DNA of 64,000 nucleotides. Origin: Streptomyces sp. SID8374. Lineage in GTDB: Bacteria; Actinomycetota; Actinomycetes; Streptomycetales; Streptomycetaceae. This document shows, piece after piece, positions 49,788 through 58,575 of this stretch (position 1 is its first letter; each line of letters begins with the position of its first letter). The stretch covers positions 1,240,001-1,304,000 of the forward strand of contig NZ_WWGH01000002.1 of the NCBI RefSeq assembly GCF_009865135.1, written 5' to 3'. The notes under the pieces are model-generated. The model ran no database searches. It was given only the letters and a program-made list of their open reading frames with translations, and was not told the origin of the DNA. The translations under genes were made by a program, and so were the position numbers.

Positions 49788-50699
49788 ATGCCAGAGGAGA
49801 TCATCCGTACGCTGTCGGTGGACGGAGTGCGTTACAGCTACCGCGTCCTGCCGTACGCCTCCGACAGCGGGGCCCCCGTCACCGAACCCGCGCTCGTCCT
49901 CGGCGGCGCCCTCCAGGGCATGTACGGCTGGCCCCAGATGGACGACCACCTCGGCCCGGCCACCGACGTGGTCACCGCCGACCTGCCCGGCATGGGCTCC
50001 GCCGACCCGCTGCCGCCCGGCCCCAGCGCCGACCTCCTGCGCCGGGCCGTCCTGGCCATCGCCGACGACCTGGGCGCCCCCCGGCTGAACCTCTTCGGCT
50101 TCTCGTACGGCACCGCCATCGCCTTCGGCTTCGCCCAGCGCCATCCCGAGCGGGTGGCGCGGCTCGCCCTCGGCGGCGTACCGGTCCATATCGACGCCGC
50201 CCAGGTGGCGTGCTGGGAGCGGGCGCGGGAGGTGCTGGCGGGCGGGGACCGCGAGGGCTTCGCGGCGCTGGCCGCCGACGCGCTGATGTGCCTCGATCCC
50301 GAACGGACCGTACATCGGCGGGAGTTGGCCCGCCGCTATGTGCGCCGCTCGTTCCTGCACGCGCTCACCCACTCGCCGCACGCGACCGATTCGCTCTACC
50401 GGGCGCTGGCCGACCGGCCGGACTTCTCCGGCGGGCTGAGCGGCGTACCGGCGCTGGTCTTCGCGGGGGAGCACGACACGGTCACCTCGCCCGAGCGGCA
50501 GCGGGAGTTCGCGGCGACGATCGAGGGCAGCCGGTTCCTCACCATCGACGAGTCCGACCACTGGGTGGTCCTGGAGCGGGCCGTCGAGGTGGCGGAGCTG
50601 GTGTCAGGCTTCTTCACGGAGACCGAGACGCAGACGCGGCCCGGAGCCGCCCCCGTCACCCTGCCCCGGCAGGCGGGTGCCCCGGTGGGCCGGGCCTGA
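49788..50699 (+). CDS. Alpha/beta hydrolase, third gene of the ACP-ketosynthase operon
   Basis: A 303-residue hydrolase with a full triad: Ser106 in GFSYGT, Asp230 in GEHDTVTSPE and His258 in ESDHWVVLE. The layout matches thioesterase- or esterase-like members, with a helical cap at about 140-205. With an acyl carrier protein and a ketosynthase it could release or trim the acyl product, or hydrolyse an ester. GGAAGGGA precedes the ATG. A 13-bp hairpin starts within its last codons, closing the three-gene operon. Confidence 0.85.
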   Translation: MPEEIIRTLSVDGVRYSYRVLPYASDSGAPVTEPALVLGGALQGMYGWPQMDDHLGPATDVVTADLPGMGSADPLPPGPSADLLRRAVLAIADDLGAPRLNLFGFSYGTAIAFGFAQRHPERVARLALGGVPVHIDAAQVACWERAREVLAGGDREGFAALAADALMCLDPERTVHRRELARRYVRRSFLHALTHSPHATDSLYRALADRPDFSGGLSGVPALVFAGEHDTVTSPERQREFAATIEGSRFLTIDESDHWVVLERAVEVAELVSGFFTETETQTRPGAAPVTLPRQAGAPVGRA

Positions 50700-50716
50700 C
50701 GGTCCGGCCCACCGGG
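50681..50716. terminator. Terminator of the ACP operon, shared with the convergent nuclease gene
   Basis: CCCGGTGGGCCGG (50681-50693) pairs perfectly with CCGGCCCACCGGG (50704-50716). The stem includes the last coding bases of the hydrolase gene, and the stop codon lies in the loop. Confidence 0.78.
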
Positions 50717-50724
50717 CCCCGGCC

Positions 50725-53133
50725 TCAGAACCAGAAGCCGCCGGTCTTCACCCGCACCACCTGCGGGTCGTGGTCGCTCGCCTGGTCGGCGAACTCCGCG
50801 TTGATGTGGACCACGTCGTAGTCGAAGAGCCGGATCGCCGGGCTCGTCAGGATGTGGTCCAGGGTCTGCGAGTTGCCGTCGAAGACATAGCTGTACCGCT
50901 CGGATGCGGGCAGCGTCGTGATCAGCGGCTTGAGCACCTTGCCCTTGGTCAGCGCCGTGAACGTCGGGGAGAACTCGAAGTCGTTGAAGTCCCCGAGCGC
51001 CACCACCTGCGCCGACTTGTCCGCCTTCAGCAGCGAGGTGACGAAGGCGTTCACCTCGGCGGCCTGCTGGATGCGCTTGGCCTCCGACGAGCGGTTCGGC
51101 TCCTGGAAGCGGCCGTGCAGCGGCTGGTCCCCGCCCTTGGAGCCGAAGTGGTTGCCGATGACGAAGACCGGCTTGCCCCGGAAGGTGAACTCGCCCACCA
51201 GCGGCTTGCGGCTGGCCTCCCACGCCGGGCTCGCCGGGTTGATCCGGCCGGGCGATGCGGAGAGCCTGACGCCCTTCCAGGTCTTCACCGCCTGGACCGC
51301 GGTGGTGGCGTCGCCGCCCGGCCGGTCGGCGAAGGAGACCCGCTTGGCGTTGTAGAGGAAGACGTTGCGGATGTTGCCGCCGGGCTCGCCGCCGTCCTTG
51401 TTGTTCTCGGGGGCGATGTAGCGCCAGGCGTAGCGCGGGCCGCCCTTCGCGACGATCGCGTCCGTGAACCGCTTCAGCGTCGCCTCGGAGCCCACCGTGC
51501 CGTCGTTGACCGGCCCGTTGTCGTCCTGGATCTCCTCCAGCGAGACGATGTCGGGGGAGGAGAGGTTCTTCGCGATGCCCTCGGCCAGCGTGTCGAACTT
51601 GTCCTGCGGGTCGAGGGCGTCCAGGTTCTCCACGTTGTACGTGGCGACCGCCAGCTCGTCCCTCTTCTGCTTGCGGGTCACCTCGCGCCGCAGCTTCTTG
51701 TCGACGTGCGTGCCCAGCTCGGTGGCCTGGAGGTTGTAGCCGCCGTAGGAGGCGTAGTCGAGTACGCCGGTGGTGCGGCCCTTGATCACGTCACCCACGT
51801 TCGCCGTGGGGACCGGCTGCGCCGGGTCCAGCGACATCACCTTGAGGCGGCCGGTGTTCTGGTCCTCGTACGAGGCGTAGAGCGTGCCGCCGCGCCGGGT
51901 CGGGTTCTCCTTCGGCTTGACCGTCACCCAGATCTCGTCGTACGCCGTCGTCGCCCCGGTCACGCGGGTGTCGGCGATCTGGACGCGGACGCCCTCCAGC
52001 GACTCGTACAGGTCCAGGGCGTAGCGCTTGGGCTCCAGGGGCAGCGCGTCGATGGAGCCGCCGCCCGCCGAGGGCACGTAACGGCCGGGCACCGAGCGGG
52101 CGTCGAGGACGACCGGCGCGGGCAGCGCGTTGCCGGAGGAGAGCACGGTGGTGCGGGGCGCGGTGATCTGGGTGACCGACTGGGTGCCGGTGCCGGGGTA
52201 GTACTCGCCCACCTTGCCGCTCACCAGGACCGAGTCCCCGACCTGTACGGCCGGTGCGGCGGAGCCGGTGTAGACGAACAGGCCCTCGCTGGTGCGCGGG
52301 TCGCCGTCGGGCGCGGTGTCCTGGATCCAGAAGCCGCGCGAACCCGAGGTCCGTACGCCGGTGACGACGCCCGGCACGCCGGTGACCGCCGTGCCGTCCA
52401 GCGGGGAGACACGGGTGGTGCCCTGGATGTCGTGGATGCGCACGGTGCCGGGCTCGGTCGGGCCGGGCTCCTCCGGCTCCTGGCCGCCGCCGGACGTCTC
52501 ACCCGCCGTGTTGACGGGGGTCGGGGCGCCGGCGGAGAAGTCGGCCGCGTTGTCGTCGGTGTCGGCGAGCGAGGCGGCCCGGGAGACGGAGGCGGTGGCC
52601 GAGGGGGTGGGGGCCGGGCCGCTGCCCTCCCGGACGACGGCGGAGCCGTAGCCGACCAGGTCCACGATCCGGGGCTCGGCCGCGCAGTCCGCCGCCGTCT
52701 TGCAGGTGAGCGGCGTGGTGCCGGAGACCAGCGCCACGGTGCCGCTCCCGGCGGCCATGGCGACGGTGCCGGTCGCGTCCGGGGTGGGCAGGGCGACGGT
52801 GCCGCCGGTGCCCGCGGCCTGGGCGATGAGGTAGCGGCCGCCGGGGGCGATCGCACCCGTGAGCGCGGAGACCTGCCACTGCGAACCGGCCGACGGAGCG
52901 CCCGGCAGGTACTGCACGCTGAAGCCGCCGACCTCGAACGGGGTGGAGCCGGCGTTGGCCAGCTCCACGAAGTCCCGGGTCAGCGTGGCGCCGGAGTTGC
53001 CCCCGCCGCCGTACACCTCGGAGATCACGGCGGTGGTGGACGGGGCCGCCTGGGCGGCGGGCAGGGCGGTCACCGCGAGCGTGACGGCGACGGCGCCGGT
53101 CAGCAGGACGGAACCGGATCTGGATATCTGCAC
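50725..53133 (-). CDS. Secreted ExeM-like endonuclease/exonuclease with lamin-tail domain
   Basis: An 802-residue extracellular protein. After the signal peptide comes a lamin-tail domain at about 30-190 (VISEVYGGGGNSGATLTRDF, with YLPG and GRYLIAQ). An OB-like nucleic acid binding region with the RVSPLDGTAVTGVPGVVTGV segment follows. The endonuclease/exonuclease/phosphatase domain at about 490-800 has ATYNVENL, ALGDFNDF and the closing SDHDP histidine. This layout matches ExeM-type nucleases that degrade DNA outside the cell. GTG 53133 is chosen; it opens the signal peptide and follows GGGGGC. It may scavenge phosphate or nucleosides. Confidence 0.88.
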   Translation of the reverse strand: MQISRSGSVLLTGAVAVTLAVTALPAAQAAPSTTAVISEVYGGGGNSGATLTRDFVELANAGSTPFEVGGFSVQYLPGAPSAGSQWQVSALTGAIAPGGRYLIAQAAGTGGTVALPTPDATGTVAMAAGSGTVALVSGTTPLTCKTAADCAAEPRIVDLVGYGSAVVREGSGPAPTPSATASVSRAASLADTDDNAADFSAGAPTPVNTAGETSGGGQEPEEPGPTEPGTVRIHDIQGTTRVSPLDGTAVTGVPGVVTGVRTSGSRGFWIQDTAPDGDPRTSEGLFVYTGSAAPAVQVGDSVLVSGKVGEYYPGTGTQSVTQITAPRTTVLSSGNALPAPVVLDARSVPGRYVPSAGGGSIDALPLEPKRYALDLYESLEGVRVQIADTRVTGATTAYDEIWVTVKPKENPTRRGGTLYASYEDQNTGRLKVMSLDPAQPVPTANVGDVIKGRTTGVLDYASYGGYNLQATELGTHVDKKLRREVTRKQKRDELAVATYNVENLDALDPQDKFDTLAEGIAKNLSSPDIVSLEEIQDDNGPVNDGTVGSEATLKRFTDAIVAKGGPRYAWRYIAPENNKDGGEPGGNIRNVFLYNAKRVSFADRPGGDATTAVQAVKTWKGVRLSASPGRINPASPAWEASRKPLVGEFTFRGKPVFVIGNHFGSKGGDQPLHGRFQEPNRSSEAKRIQQAAEVNAFVTSLLKADKSAQVVALGDFNDFEFSPTFTALTKGKVLKPLITTLPASERYSYVFDGNSQTLDHILTSPAIRLFDYDVVHINAEFADQASDHDPQVVRVKTGGFWF

Positions 53134-53281
53134 GGGAGGTGCCCCCAACGTAGGTCTGAGGGCCAAAAACTATGCGCGTAGATGGGACATGACAAGGCGT
53201 TGGAGGTTAATTCCCCGCATCGTGCGGATGAGCGCCCGGTGCGGCGCGGTGGGGGGTGCATCCGCACCGGACGCGGTACAG

Positions 53282-53322
53282 GGGGCCGCCCCGGCCCTGT
53301 CGGCGGCGGGCGGGGCGGCTCC
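53282..53322 (-). terminator. Terminator of the cellulase gene
   Basis: GCCGCCCCG (53285-53293) pairs with CGGGGCGGC (53311-53319), and flanking bases extend the stem to 12 positions with one G-T pair. It lies 3 nt after the cellulase stop. Confidence 0.65.
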
Positions 53323-53325
53323 GGC

Positions 53326-54408
53326 TCACTGGCGGATGCGCTCGCGGATCCAGACCCCGGCCTCCTTGAGGACCCCGGTCCCGGTCCAGTTGGAGCCGTT
53401 GCAGGTGCCGGTCTTGAAGACGGCACCGGAGCGGTGGTCGTCGGAGTAGTTCCAGTTGGTCCAGGAGATCTTCTTGCGCTTCATCAGGTCGAGGTAGCGC
53501 TGCGACATCGCGAAGTCGTTCGCGCCCTCACCCGCGTAGTTCTGCGTCCCGAACTCCGTGACGAAGACGGGGAGTCTGTCGGAGGCCCGGTCCAGGGAGT
53601 TCAGGTACTCCTCGCGGTGCGACGCGGCGTAGAAGTGGAAGGTGTACATGATGTTCGAGGCGCGGACCGGGTTGTTCACCACCTCCGACTCGTTCGAGCC
53701 CTCCGAGACCCCGAACGAGGACCAGGCGCGCGTCCCGACCAGGACCACCGCGTCGGGGTCCTGCGCCCGGATCACCGGGATGATCTGCTCGGAGTACGAC
53801 TTGATCGCCGACCAGCTCACCCCCGAGGGCTCGTTGGCGATCTCGTAGAGCACGCCCGGGTGGTCCTTGTACTTCTTCGCCATCGCGGTGAAGAAGGTCT
53901 TGGCCCGAGCGAGGTTCGCGTTCGGGTCGCCCGGGGTGAGCATGTGCCAGTCGATGACCGCGTACATGCCGCGCGCGTGCGCCGCGTCGATGAACTTCTG
54001 CGCCCGGGCGGTGAACCCGGCCGGGTCGGTCTCGTACCCGCCCTCCTGTACGTAGGTGGAGACGCGCAGCACGTCGGCGCGCCAGTCGGTGGCCAGGGCG
54101 TTGAGCGAGCCGTCGGTGACGCACTGGGCGTACCACTGGGTGCCGTGGGTGCTCATGCCGTTGAGGGCGACCGCCTGGCCCGATGCGTTGCAGAGCTGGC
54201 GGCCGCAGACGCGGAGCTGGCCGTTGGCGGCGAGCGGTGTGGCGGCGGTGGGAGCGGCGGCGGGGGCCGGGGCGGCCCCGGCGCGGACGGGGGCCAGGAG
54301 CGCGGTGACCACGCCGAGCGCGGAGGCGGCGAGCAGGGCCTTCCGGGTGAATCTGCGCCGGCCTGCCGTGGGGGTGGGCCCGGTGGGGGGAGTGGGGCGC
54401 TGGTACAT
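53326..54408 (-). CDS. Secreted GH5 cellulase (endoglucanase)
   Basis: A 360-residue glycoside hydrolase family 5 enzyme. The N-terminus has a twin-arginine-like RRRFTRKALLAAS signal and cleavage near residue 45. The catalytic domain has VLRVSTYVQEGGYETDP, Glu193 in YEIANEPSG as acid/base and Glu285 in VFVTEFGT as nucleophile. There is no carbohydrate-binding module; Cys-containing segments at both ends (RVCGRQLCN and GTCNGSNW) may form disulfides. It cuts beta-1,4-glucan outside the cell. AAGGGAG precedes the ATG, and a GGAAACTTTCC palindrome lies 89 nt upstream. Confidence 0.93.
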   Translation of the reverse strand: MYQRPTPPTGPTPTAGRRRFTRKALLAASALGVVTALLAPVRAGAAPAPAAAPTAATPLAANGQLRVCGRQLCNASGQAVALNGMSTHGTQWYAQCVTDGSLNALATDWRADVLRVSTYVQEGGYETDPAGFTARAQKFIDAAHARGMYAVIDWHMLTPGDPNANLARAKTFFTAMAKKYKDHPGVLYEIANEPSGVSWSAIKSYSEQIIPVIRAQDPDAVVLVGTRAWSSFGVSEGSNESEVVNNPVRASNIMYTFHFYAASHREEYLNSLDRASDRLPVFVTEFGTQNYAGEGANDFAMSQRYLDLMKRKKISWTNWNYSDDHRSGAVFKTGTCNGSNWTGTGVLKEAGVWIRERIRQ

Positions 54409-54457
54409 GGTGGTGCTCCCTTCGGATGGGGGTGGGAGACGCCATGGCGGCAGGACT

Positions 54458-54507
54458 GAAAGTAAAGCTTCCTTCCAATTGACGTCAACAGTGTTGGGAA
54501 ACTTTCC
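54458..54507 (-). promoter_or_regulatory. Palindromic operator candidates before the cellulase
   Basis: GGAAACTTTCC (54497-54507) is a perfect palindrome around one C. A related but imperfect site, GAAAGTAAAGCTTCC, lies at 54458-54472, nearer the gene. The region is far richer in A and T than its surroundings. This is not the CebR box (TGGGAGCGCTCCCA), so another sugar-responsive repressor is likely. Confidence 0.5.
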
Positions 54508-54530
54508 TGTCTATTGAGGGGCAAGAGTGG

Positions 54531-54552
54531 AAGGGGCCCCGAAGAGCCCCTT
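54531..54552 (-). terminator. Terminator of the second VOC gene
   Basis: AAGGGGC (54531-54537) and GCCCCTT (54546-54552) form a 7-bp stem around an 8-nt loop, 38 nt after the VOC stop on the minus strand. Confidence 0.55.
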
Positions 54553-54590
54553 GCTCCCTGCCTGTTGCCGTCGCCGCCCCGGCCCGCTCC

Positions 54591-54986
54591 TCAGCCCTGC
54601 GGCAGCGGGTACACCGCCAGCGAGAACGAGTGGCCCGCCGGATCCCCGTACACCCGGACATCGCGCGGACCGCTGTTGCTGTCACCGGTGTCGACGGGCC
54701 GCGCCCCGAGCGAGACCGCCTCGCGCTCGGCCTCGTCGATGTCGTCGCTGCTCACCAGGATCCGCAGGTGGGCCTGTTGGGAGTCCTCCGGCCGGGGCCA
54801 GCTCGGAGGTGCGTAGCCGTGGTCCCGGCGGATCGCCAGCCGGACGCCGTCGTTGCCGACGATCTCCACGAAGTCGGGGTCGGAGCCGATCCGTATCTCC
54901 GCATCCAGCAGACCGGCGTAGAACTCCGCCAGCTCCATGGGTTCGGCGCAGTCAAGGACGAGGACGCTCGTTTTCTCCACAGTCAT
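54591..54986 (-). CDS. VOC (glyoxalase-like) family protein
   Basis: A 131-residue vicinal oxygen chelate protein. It starts with the strand TSVLVLDCAEPMELAEFYAG and ends with GDPAGHSFSLAVYP. The metal ligands of classical glyoxalase I are not all evident, so a binding protein is as likely as an enzyme. It is divergent from the MFS exporter gene with only 89 bp between starts. Together with the exporter and the glutathione-transferase-like gene it may form a detoxification group. Confidence 0.82.
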   Translation of the reverse strand: MTVEKTSVLVLDCAEPMELAEFYAGLLDAEIRIGSDPDFVEIVGNDGVRLAIRRDHGYAPPSWPRPEDSQQAHLRILVSSDDIDEAEREAVSLGARPVDTGDSNSGPRDVRVYGDPAGHSFSLAVYPLPQG

Positions 54987-55062
54987 GCGGGAACTGGTAC
55001 CCCCGGCCGTCCCGGACACGCCGTGCCCCGGATGTCCGGATGAGGAAACACCCGGCCCGACC

Positions 55063-55068
55063 TAAGGT
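55063..55068 (+). promoter_or_regulatory. -10 box TAAGGT before the MFS exporter
   Basis: TAAGGT fits TANNNT and ends 7 nt before the ATG at 55076, suggesting a leaderless message. The overlapping AAGGTG could instead act as a ribosome binding site. Confidence 0.4.
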
Positions 55069-55075
55069 GCGAACC

Positions 55076-56575
55076 ATGGCAGAGAGCGCGGCGCGACGCG
55101 GCCCGGGCGGACGCGACGCCGCCCCCGGCGAACCCGACCCCCGGCGGTGGAAGGCGCTGGCGGTCTGCCTGGTGGCCGGGTTCATGACCCTGCTGGACGT
55201 CTCCATCGTCAACGTGGCCCTCCCGTCCATCAGGGAAGGGCTGAACACCCCGGAGTCCGACCTCCAGTGGGTGCTCTCCGGCTACGCCCTCGCCTTCGGC
55301 CTCTTCCTGATCCCGTCGGGGCGCCTGGGCGACGCGCGCGGCCGACGGGCCGTCTTCATGGCGGGGCTCGCCCTCTTCACCCTGGCCTCCGCCGCCTGCG
55401 GAGCCGCCCAGTCCAGTACGTGGCTGGTCATCGCCCGGCTGGTCCAAGGCATCGCGGGCGGTCTGATCTCGCCGCAGATCTCCGCGCTGATCCAGCAGAT
55501 GTTCTCCGGGCGCGAGCGCGGCCGCGCCTTCGGCATGTTCGGCACGGTCGTCGGGATCTCCACCGCCGTGGGCCCGCTGCTCGGCGGTCTGCTCATCCAG
55601 GCGGCGGGCCCCGACCACGGCTGGCGCTGGGTCTTCTACGTCAACCTCCCGCTCGGCGTCGTCTGCCTCCTGCTGGCCCGCCGCCTCCTCCCGGACACCC
55701 CCTCCGCGGGCCGGGTCCGGCCGCGCGACCTGGACCCGGTCGGCGTCCTGCTCCTGGGCGCCGGTGTGCTGGCCCTGCTGCTGCCGTTCGTCCAGGCCCA
55801 GCAGTGGCCCGGCAACGGCAAGTGGCTCCTGGTCGTGCTCGCCGCCGCGCTGCTCGGCGCCTTCGTCGCCTGGGAGGCGCGGTGCACGGGCGGCCCCACC
55901 CACCCGGTCCTCGACCTCTCGCTGTTCCGGCTGCGCTCGTACTGGCTGGGATGCCTGCTGATCCTGCTCTACTTCGCCGGGTTCACCTCGATCTTCTTCG
56001 TCACGACCCTCTACCTCCAGTCCGGGCTGGACTACTCCGCCCTCCAGGCCGGACTCGCCATCACCCCCTTCGCCCTCGGCTCGGGTGCCGCCGCGTCGAT
56101 CGGCGGCCGGCTCGTCGGACGGTTCGGCCGCCCGCTGGTGGTGGCCGGGCTCACGATGGTCGCCCTCGGCCTCGCGGGCACCGCGCTCGCCGTCCACCTG
56201 GTCCCGGGCAGCGGGGCGGGCTGGGCGATGGCCGCACCCCTGCTCCTCGCCGGGCTCGGCAGCGGCCTGGTGATCGCCCCGAACCAGACGCTGACCCTGG
56301 CCGAGGTCCCCGTACACCGGGCCGGGAGCGCCGGAGGCACCCTCCAGACCGGGCAGCGGGTCGGCTCGGCGGTCGGGATCGCCGCCGTGGGCGCGGTGTT
56401 CTTCGCCCAGGTCGGCCCGGAGGGCTGGGCGGACGCCTACGACCACGGGCTGATCGTCTCGGTCGCCTTCGTACTGGCCGCACTGATCGTGGCGCTGGCC
56501 GATGTCGGAGCCGACCGGCGGGGCAGACGACGTGAAGAGAGCAACTCCACCGACCCATCGAGGAGCGCGGCATGA
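55076..56575 (+). CDS. MFS drug exporter, DHA2 (14-TM) family
   Basis: A 499-residue proton-driven exporter with about 14 membrane segments. The N-terminal motif LLDVSIVNVALPSIREGL is that of the EmrB/QacA branch. SGRLGDARGRRAVF is motif A, and GIAGGLISPQISALIQQMF with GTVVGISTAVGPLLGGLL is the antiporter motif C region. Substrates are usually antibiotics, dyes or the cell's own products. Its stop overlaps the start of the glutathione-transferase-like gene as ATGA, so the two are translationally coupled. Confidence 0.92.
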   Translation: MAESAARRGPGGRDAAPGEPDPRRWKALAVCLVAGFMTLLDVSIVNVALPSIREGLNTPESDLQWVLSGYALAFGLFLIPSGRLGDARGRRAVFMAGLALFTLASAACGAAQSSTWLVIARLVQGIAGGLISPQISALIQQMFSGRERGRAFGMFGTVVGISTAVGPLLGGLLIQAAGPDHGWRWVFYVNLPLGVVCLLLARRLLPDTPSAGRVRPRDLDPVGVLLLGAGVLALLLPFVQAQQWPGNGKWLLVVLAAALLGAFVAWEARCTGGPTHPVLDLSLFRLRSYWLGCLLILLYFAGFTSIFFVTTLYLQSGLDYSALQAGLAITPFALGSGAAASIGGRLVGRFGRPLVVAGLTMVALGLAGTALAVHLVPGSGAGWAMAAPLLLAGLGSGLVIAPNQTLTLAEVPVHRAGSAGGTLQTGQRVGSAVGIAAVGAVFFAQVGPEGWADAYDHGLIVSVAFVLAALIVALADVGADRRGRRREESNSTDPSRSAA

Positions 56576-57600
56576 GCGACACAGCAGGCAAGAGCGACGG
56601 CAACACCTCCTACGGCCACAAGCCGTTCAAGAGGTCCCGCAGCCACTTCGCCGACCGCATCACCGCCGACGGCCGCGACGGCCGGCCCGTCGAGGCGGGC
56701 CGCTACCGGCTCGTCGTCAGCCGGGCCTGCCCCTGGGCCAGCCGCTCCCTGGTCTCCCGGCGCCTCCTCGGCCTGGAGGACGCCCTGCCCCTGGCCGTCA
56801 CCGACCCCATCCAGGACGACCGCAGCTGGCGCTTCACCCTGGACCCCGGCGGCAAGGACCCGGTGCTCGGCATCCGCTATCTGAGCGAGGCGTACGACGC
56901 CCGGGAGCACGACTACCCCGGCGGCGTCAGCGTCCCCGCGATCGTCGACGTACCGAGCGGACAGCTGGTCACCAACGACTACCAGCAGATCACCCTCGAC
57001 CTCGCCACCGAGTGGACCGCCCTGCACCGCCCCGGCGCCCCCGACCTCTACCCCGAGCCGCTGCGCGCGGAGATCGACGAGGTCATGGAGGGCATCTACC
57101 GGGACATCAACAACGGGGTCTACAAGGCCGGGTTCGCCAGCGGCCAGAAGGAGTACGACGAGGCGTACGAGGCCCTCTTCGCCCGCCTCGACCAGGTCTC
57201 CGCCCGCCTCGCCGACCGCCGCTACCTGGTCGGCGACACCATCACCGAGGCCGACATCCGCCTCTTCACCACCCTGGTCCGCTTCGACGCGGTCTACCAC
57301 GGCCACTTCAAGTGCAACCGTACGAAGATCACCGAGGACCCCGTCCTGTGGGCGTACGTCCGCGACCTCTACCAGACCCCCGGCTTCGGGGACACGGTCG
57401 ACTTCGACCACATCAAGCGCCACTACTACCAGGTGCACACGGGCATCAACCCGACCGGCATCGTCCCCCTCGGCCCCGACCTCTCCGGCTGGACCACCCC
57501 GCACCACCGCGAACAGCTCGGCGGCCGCCCGTTCGGCGACGGCACCCCGCCGGGGCCCGTACGGGAGGACGAGCGGGTCACCCCGGCCGACCAGGTCTGA
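56572..57600 (+). CDS. Glutathionyl-hydroquinone reductase-like protein (GST Xi class)
   Basis: A 342-residue protein of the YqjG/ECM4 group. The catalytic Cys53 lies in SRACPWASR, followed by DPVLGIRYLSEAYDARE-like segments and the C-terminal helical domain (VGDTITEADIRLFTTLVRFD, then HFKCNRTKI). In other bacteria these enzymes reduce glutathionyl-hydroquinones. Actinobacteria use mycothiol instead of glutathione, so the real thiol partner is probably mycothiol. The gene is coupled to an exporter by an ATGA overlap, which suggests that quinone-like compounds are both detoxified and expelled. Confidence 0.9.
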   Translation: MSDTAGKSDGNTSYGHKPFKRSRSHFADRITADGRDGRPVEAGRYRLVVSRACPWASRSLVSRRLLGLEDALPLAVTDPIQDDRSWRFTLDPGGKDPVLGIRYLSEAYDAREHDYPGGVSVPAIVDVPSGQLVTNDYQQITLDLATEWTALHRPGAPDLYPEPLRAEIDEVMEGIYRDINNGVYKAGFASGQKEYDEAYEALFARLDQVSARLADRRYLVGDTITEADIRLFTTLVRFDAVYHGHFKCNRTKITEDPVLWAYVRDLYQTPGFGDTVDFDHIKRHYYQVHTGINPTGIVPLGPDLSGWTTPHHREQLGGRPFGDGTPPGPVREDERVTPADQV

Positions 57601-57612
57601 TCCGCGGCCCTC

Positions 57613-58494
57613 TCAGCGCACCCGGGGCGGTGGCGGCTGCGGGCCGAGCGTGTCGGTCGCCAGGGACGAGCGGGCCAGCACCACACAGCCCGCACCGATC
57701 AGCCCCAGCCCGGCCAGCTCGGGCAGCAGCCACCAGCCGGTGCGCAGCTGCTCCTCGAAGAGCGTCACCCCGTACAGGATGCTGATCAGCGCGTCCCCGA
57801 GCGTCAGCATCGGCTGGACCGCCACCAGGCTGCCCGCCTGGAGGGCGTTCTGGAGCAGGAAGAGGGCGCCGACCCCGGCGGCCGCCGTCGCGTAGAGCTG
57901 CCAGGACGCCAGCAGCGCGACGGCCCCGCCGCCGGGGCCCAGGTGCGCCATCGCGTCCTTCATCAGCGCCGCCGTCAGCGCGTACCCGCAGGCGGCGGCC
58001 AGCCCCAGCAGCGCCGCCCGGGCGTTGCCCCGCACCCGCAGCGCGGCGACGATCAGCACCGCCTCGAACGCCCCGGTCAGCAGCAGCGTCGGGACCCAGT
58101 CCGCACCCCGCACGGCGTCGGTGCCGTCGACCGGCGCGGCCGACGCGAGCCCGATCGCCAGGCCGACGGTGACAGCGGCGACGCCGTACCAGACCGTGCG
58201 CGGCGCCCGGACCCGCATCATCCATCCGGCCAGCAGCAGCGTCGCGGGCAGTTCGATGACGAAGATCGGCTGGACCACCGAGATCGGCCCGGTCGCCAGC
58301 GCCACCGCCTGGCAGACGGCGGCCACGATCACCAGGAGGATCCCGGCCAGCCACACCTTCTGCCGCACCAGATGGCCGATGAGGGAGAGGTGCATCGCCT
58401 TGCTGTCGGGCACCTTCATCGCCGCCCGGCGCTGGAGCACCGAGGCGGAGCCGTTGCTCAGGGCGGTCAGGACGGCGAAGAGGACACTGATCAC
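57613..58494 (-). CDS. DMT-superfamily membrane transporter
   Basis: A 293-residue permease with nine or ten membrane helices in the two-fold EamA-like pattern. SVLFAVLTALSNGSASVLQR is the first helix, GPISVVQPIFVIELPATLLL the end of the first repeat and ALFLLQNALQAGSLVAVQPM its counterpart in the second. The substrate is unknown. GTG 58494 is chosen because the first helix begins at once; longer readings add Pro- and Arg-rich non-membrane sequence. It converges on the GST-like gene with a 12-bp gap. Confidence 0.85.
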   Translation of the reverse strand: MISVLFAVLTALSNGSASVLQRRAAMKVPDSKAMHLSLIGHLVRQKVWLAGILLVIVAAVCQAVALATGPISVVQPIFVIELPATLLLAGWMMRVRAPRTVWYGVAAVTVGLAIGLASAAPVDGTDAVRGADWVPTLLLTGAFEAVLIVAALRVRGNARAALLGLAAACGYALTAALMKDAMAHLGPGGGAVALLASWQLYATAAAGVGALFLLQNALQAGSLVAVQPMLTLGDALISILYGVTLFEEQLRTGWWLLPELAGLGLIGAGCVVLARSSLATDTLGPQPPPPRVR

Positions 58495-58575
58495 CGGTTC
58501 ATCATGGGGCGGGCGGGGGAGGGGCGCGCGGGGCGTGGGGCCGGTGGGCGTAACCGCCGTACGCCCGTAGCGGGC

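Noticed and set aside
53134..53220. A PHO box before the secreted nuclease
   Set aside because: TTAACCTCC near 53205 is only loosely similar to a GTTCACC unit and no proper direct repeat of 11-bp units is present.
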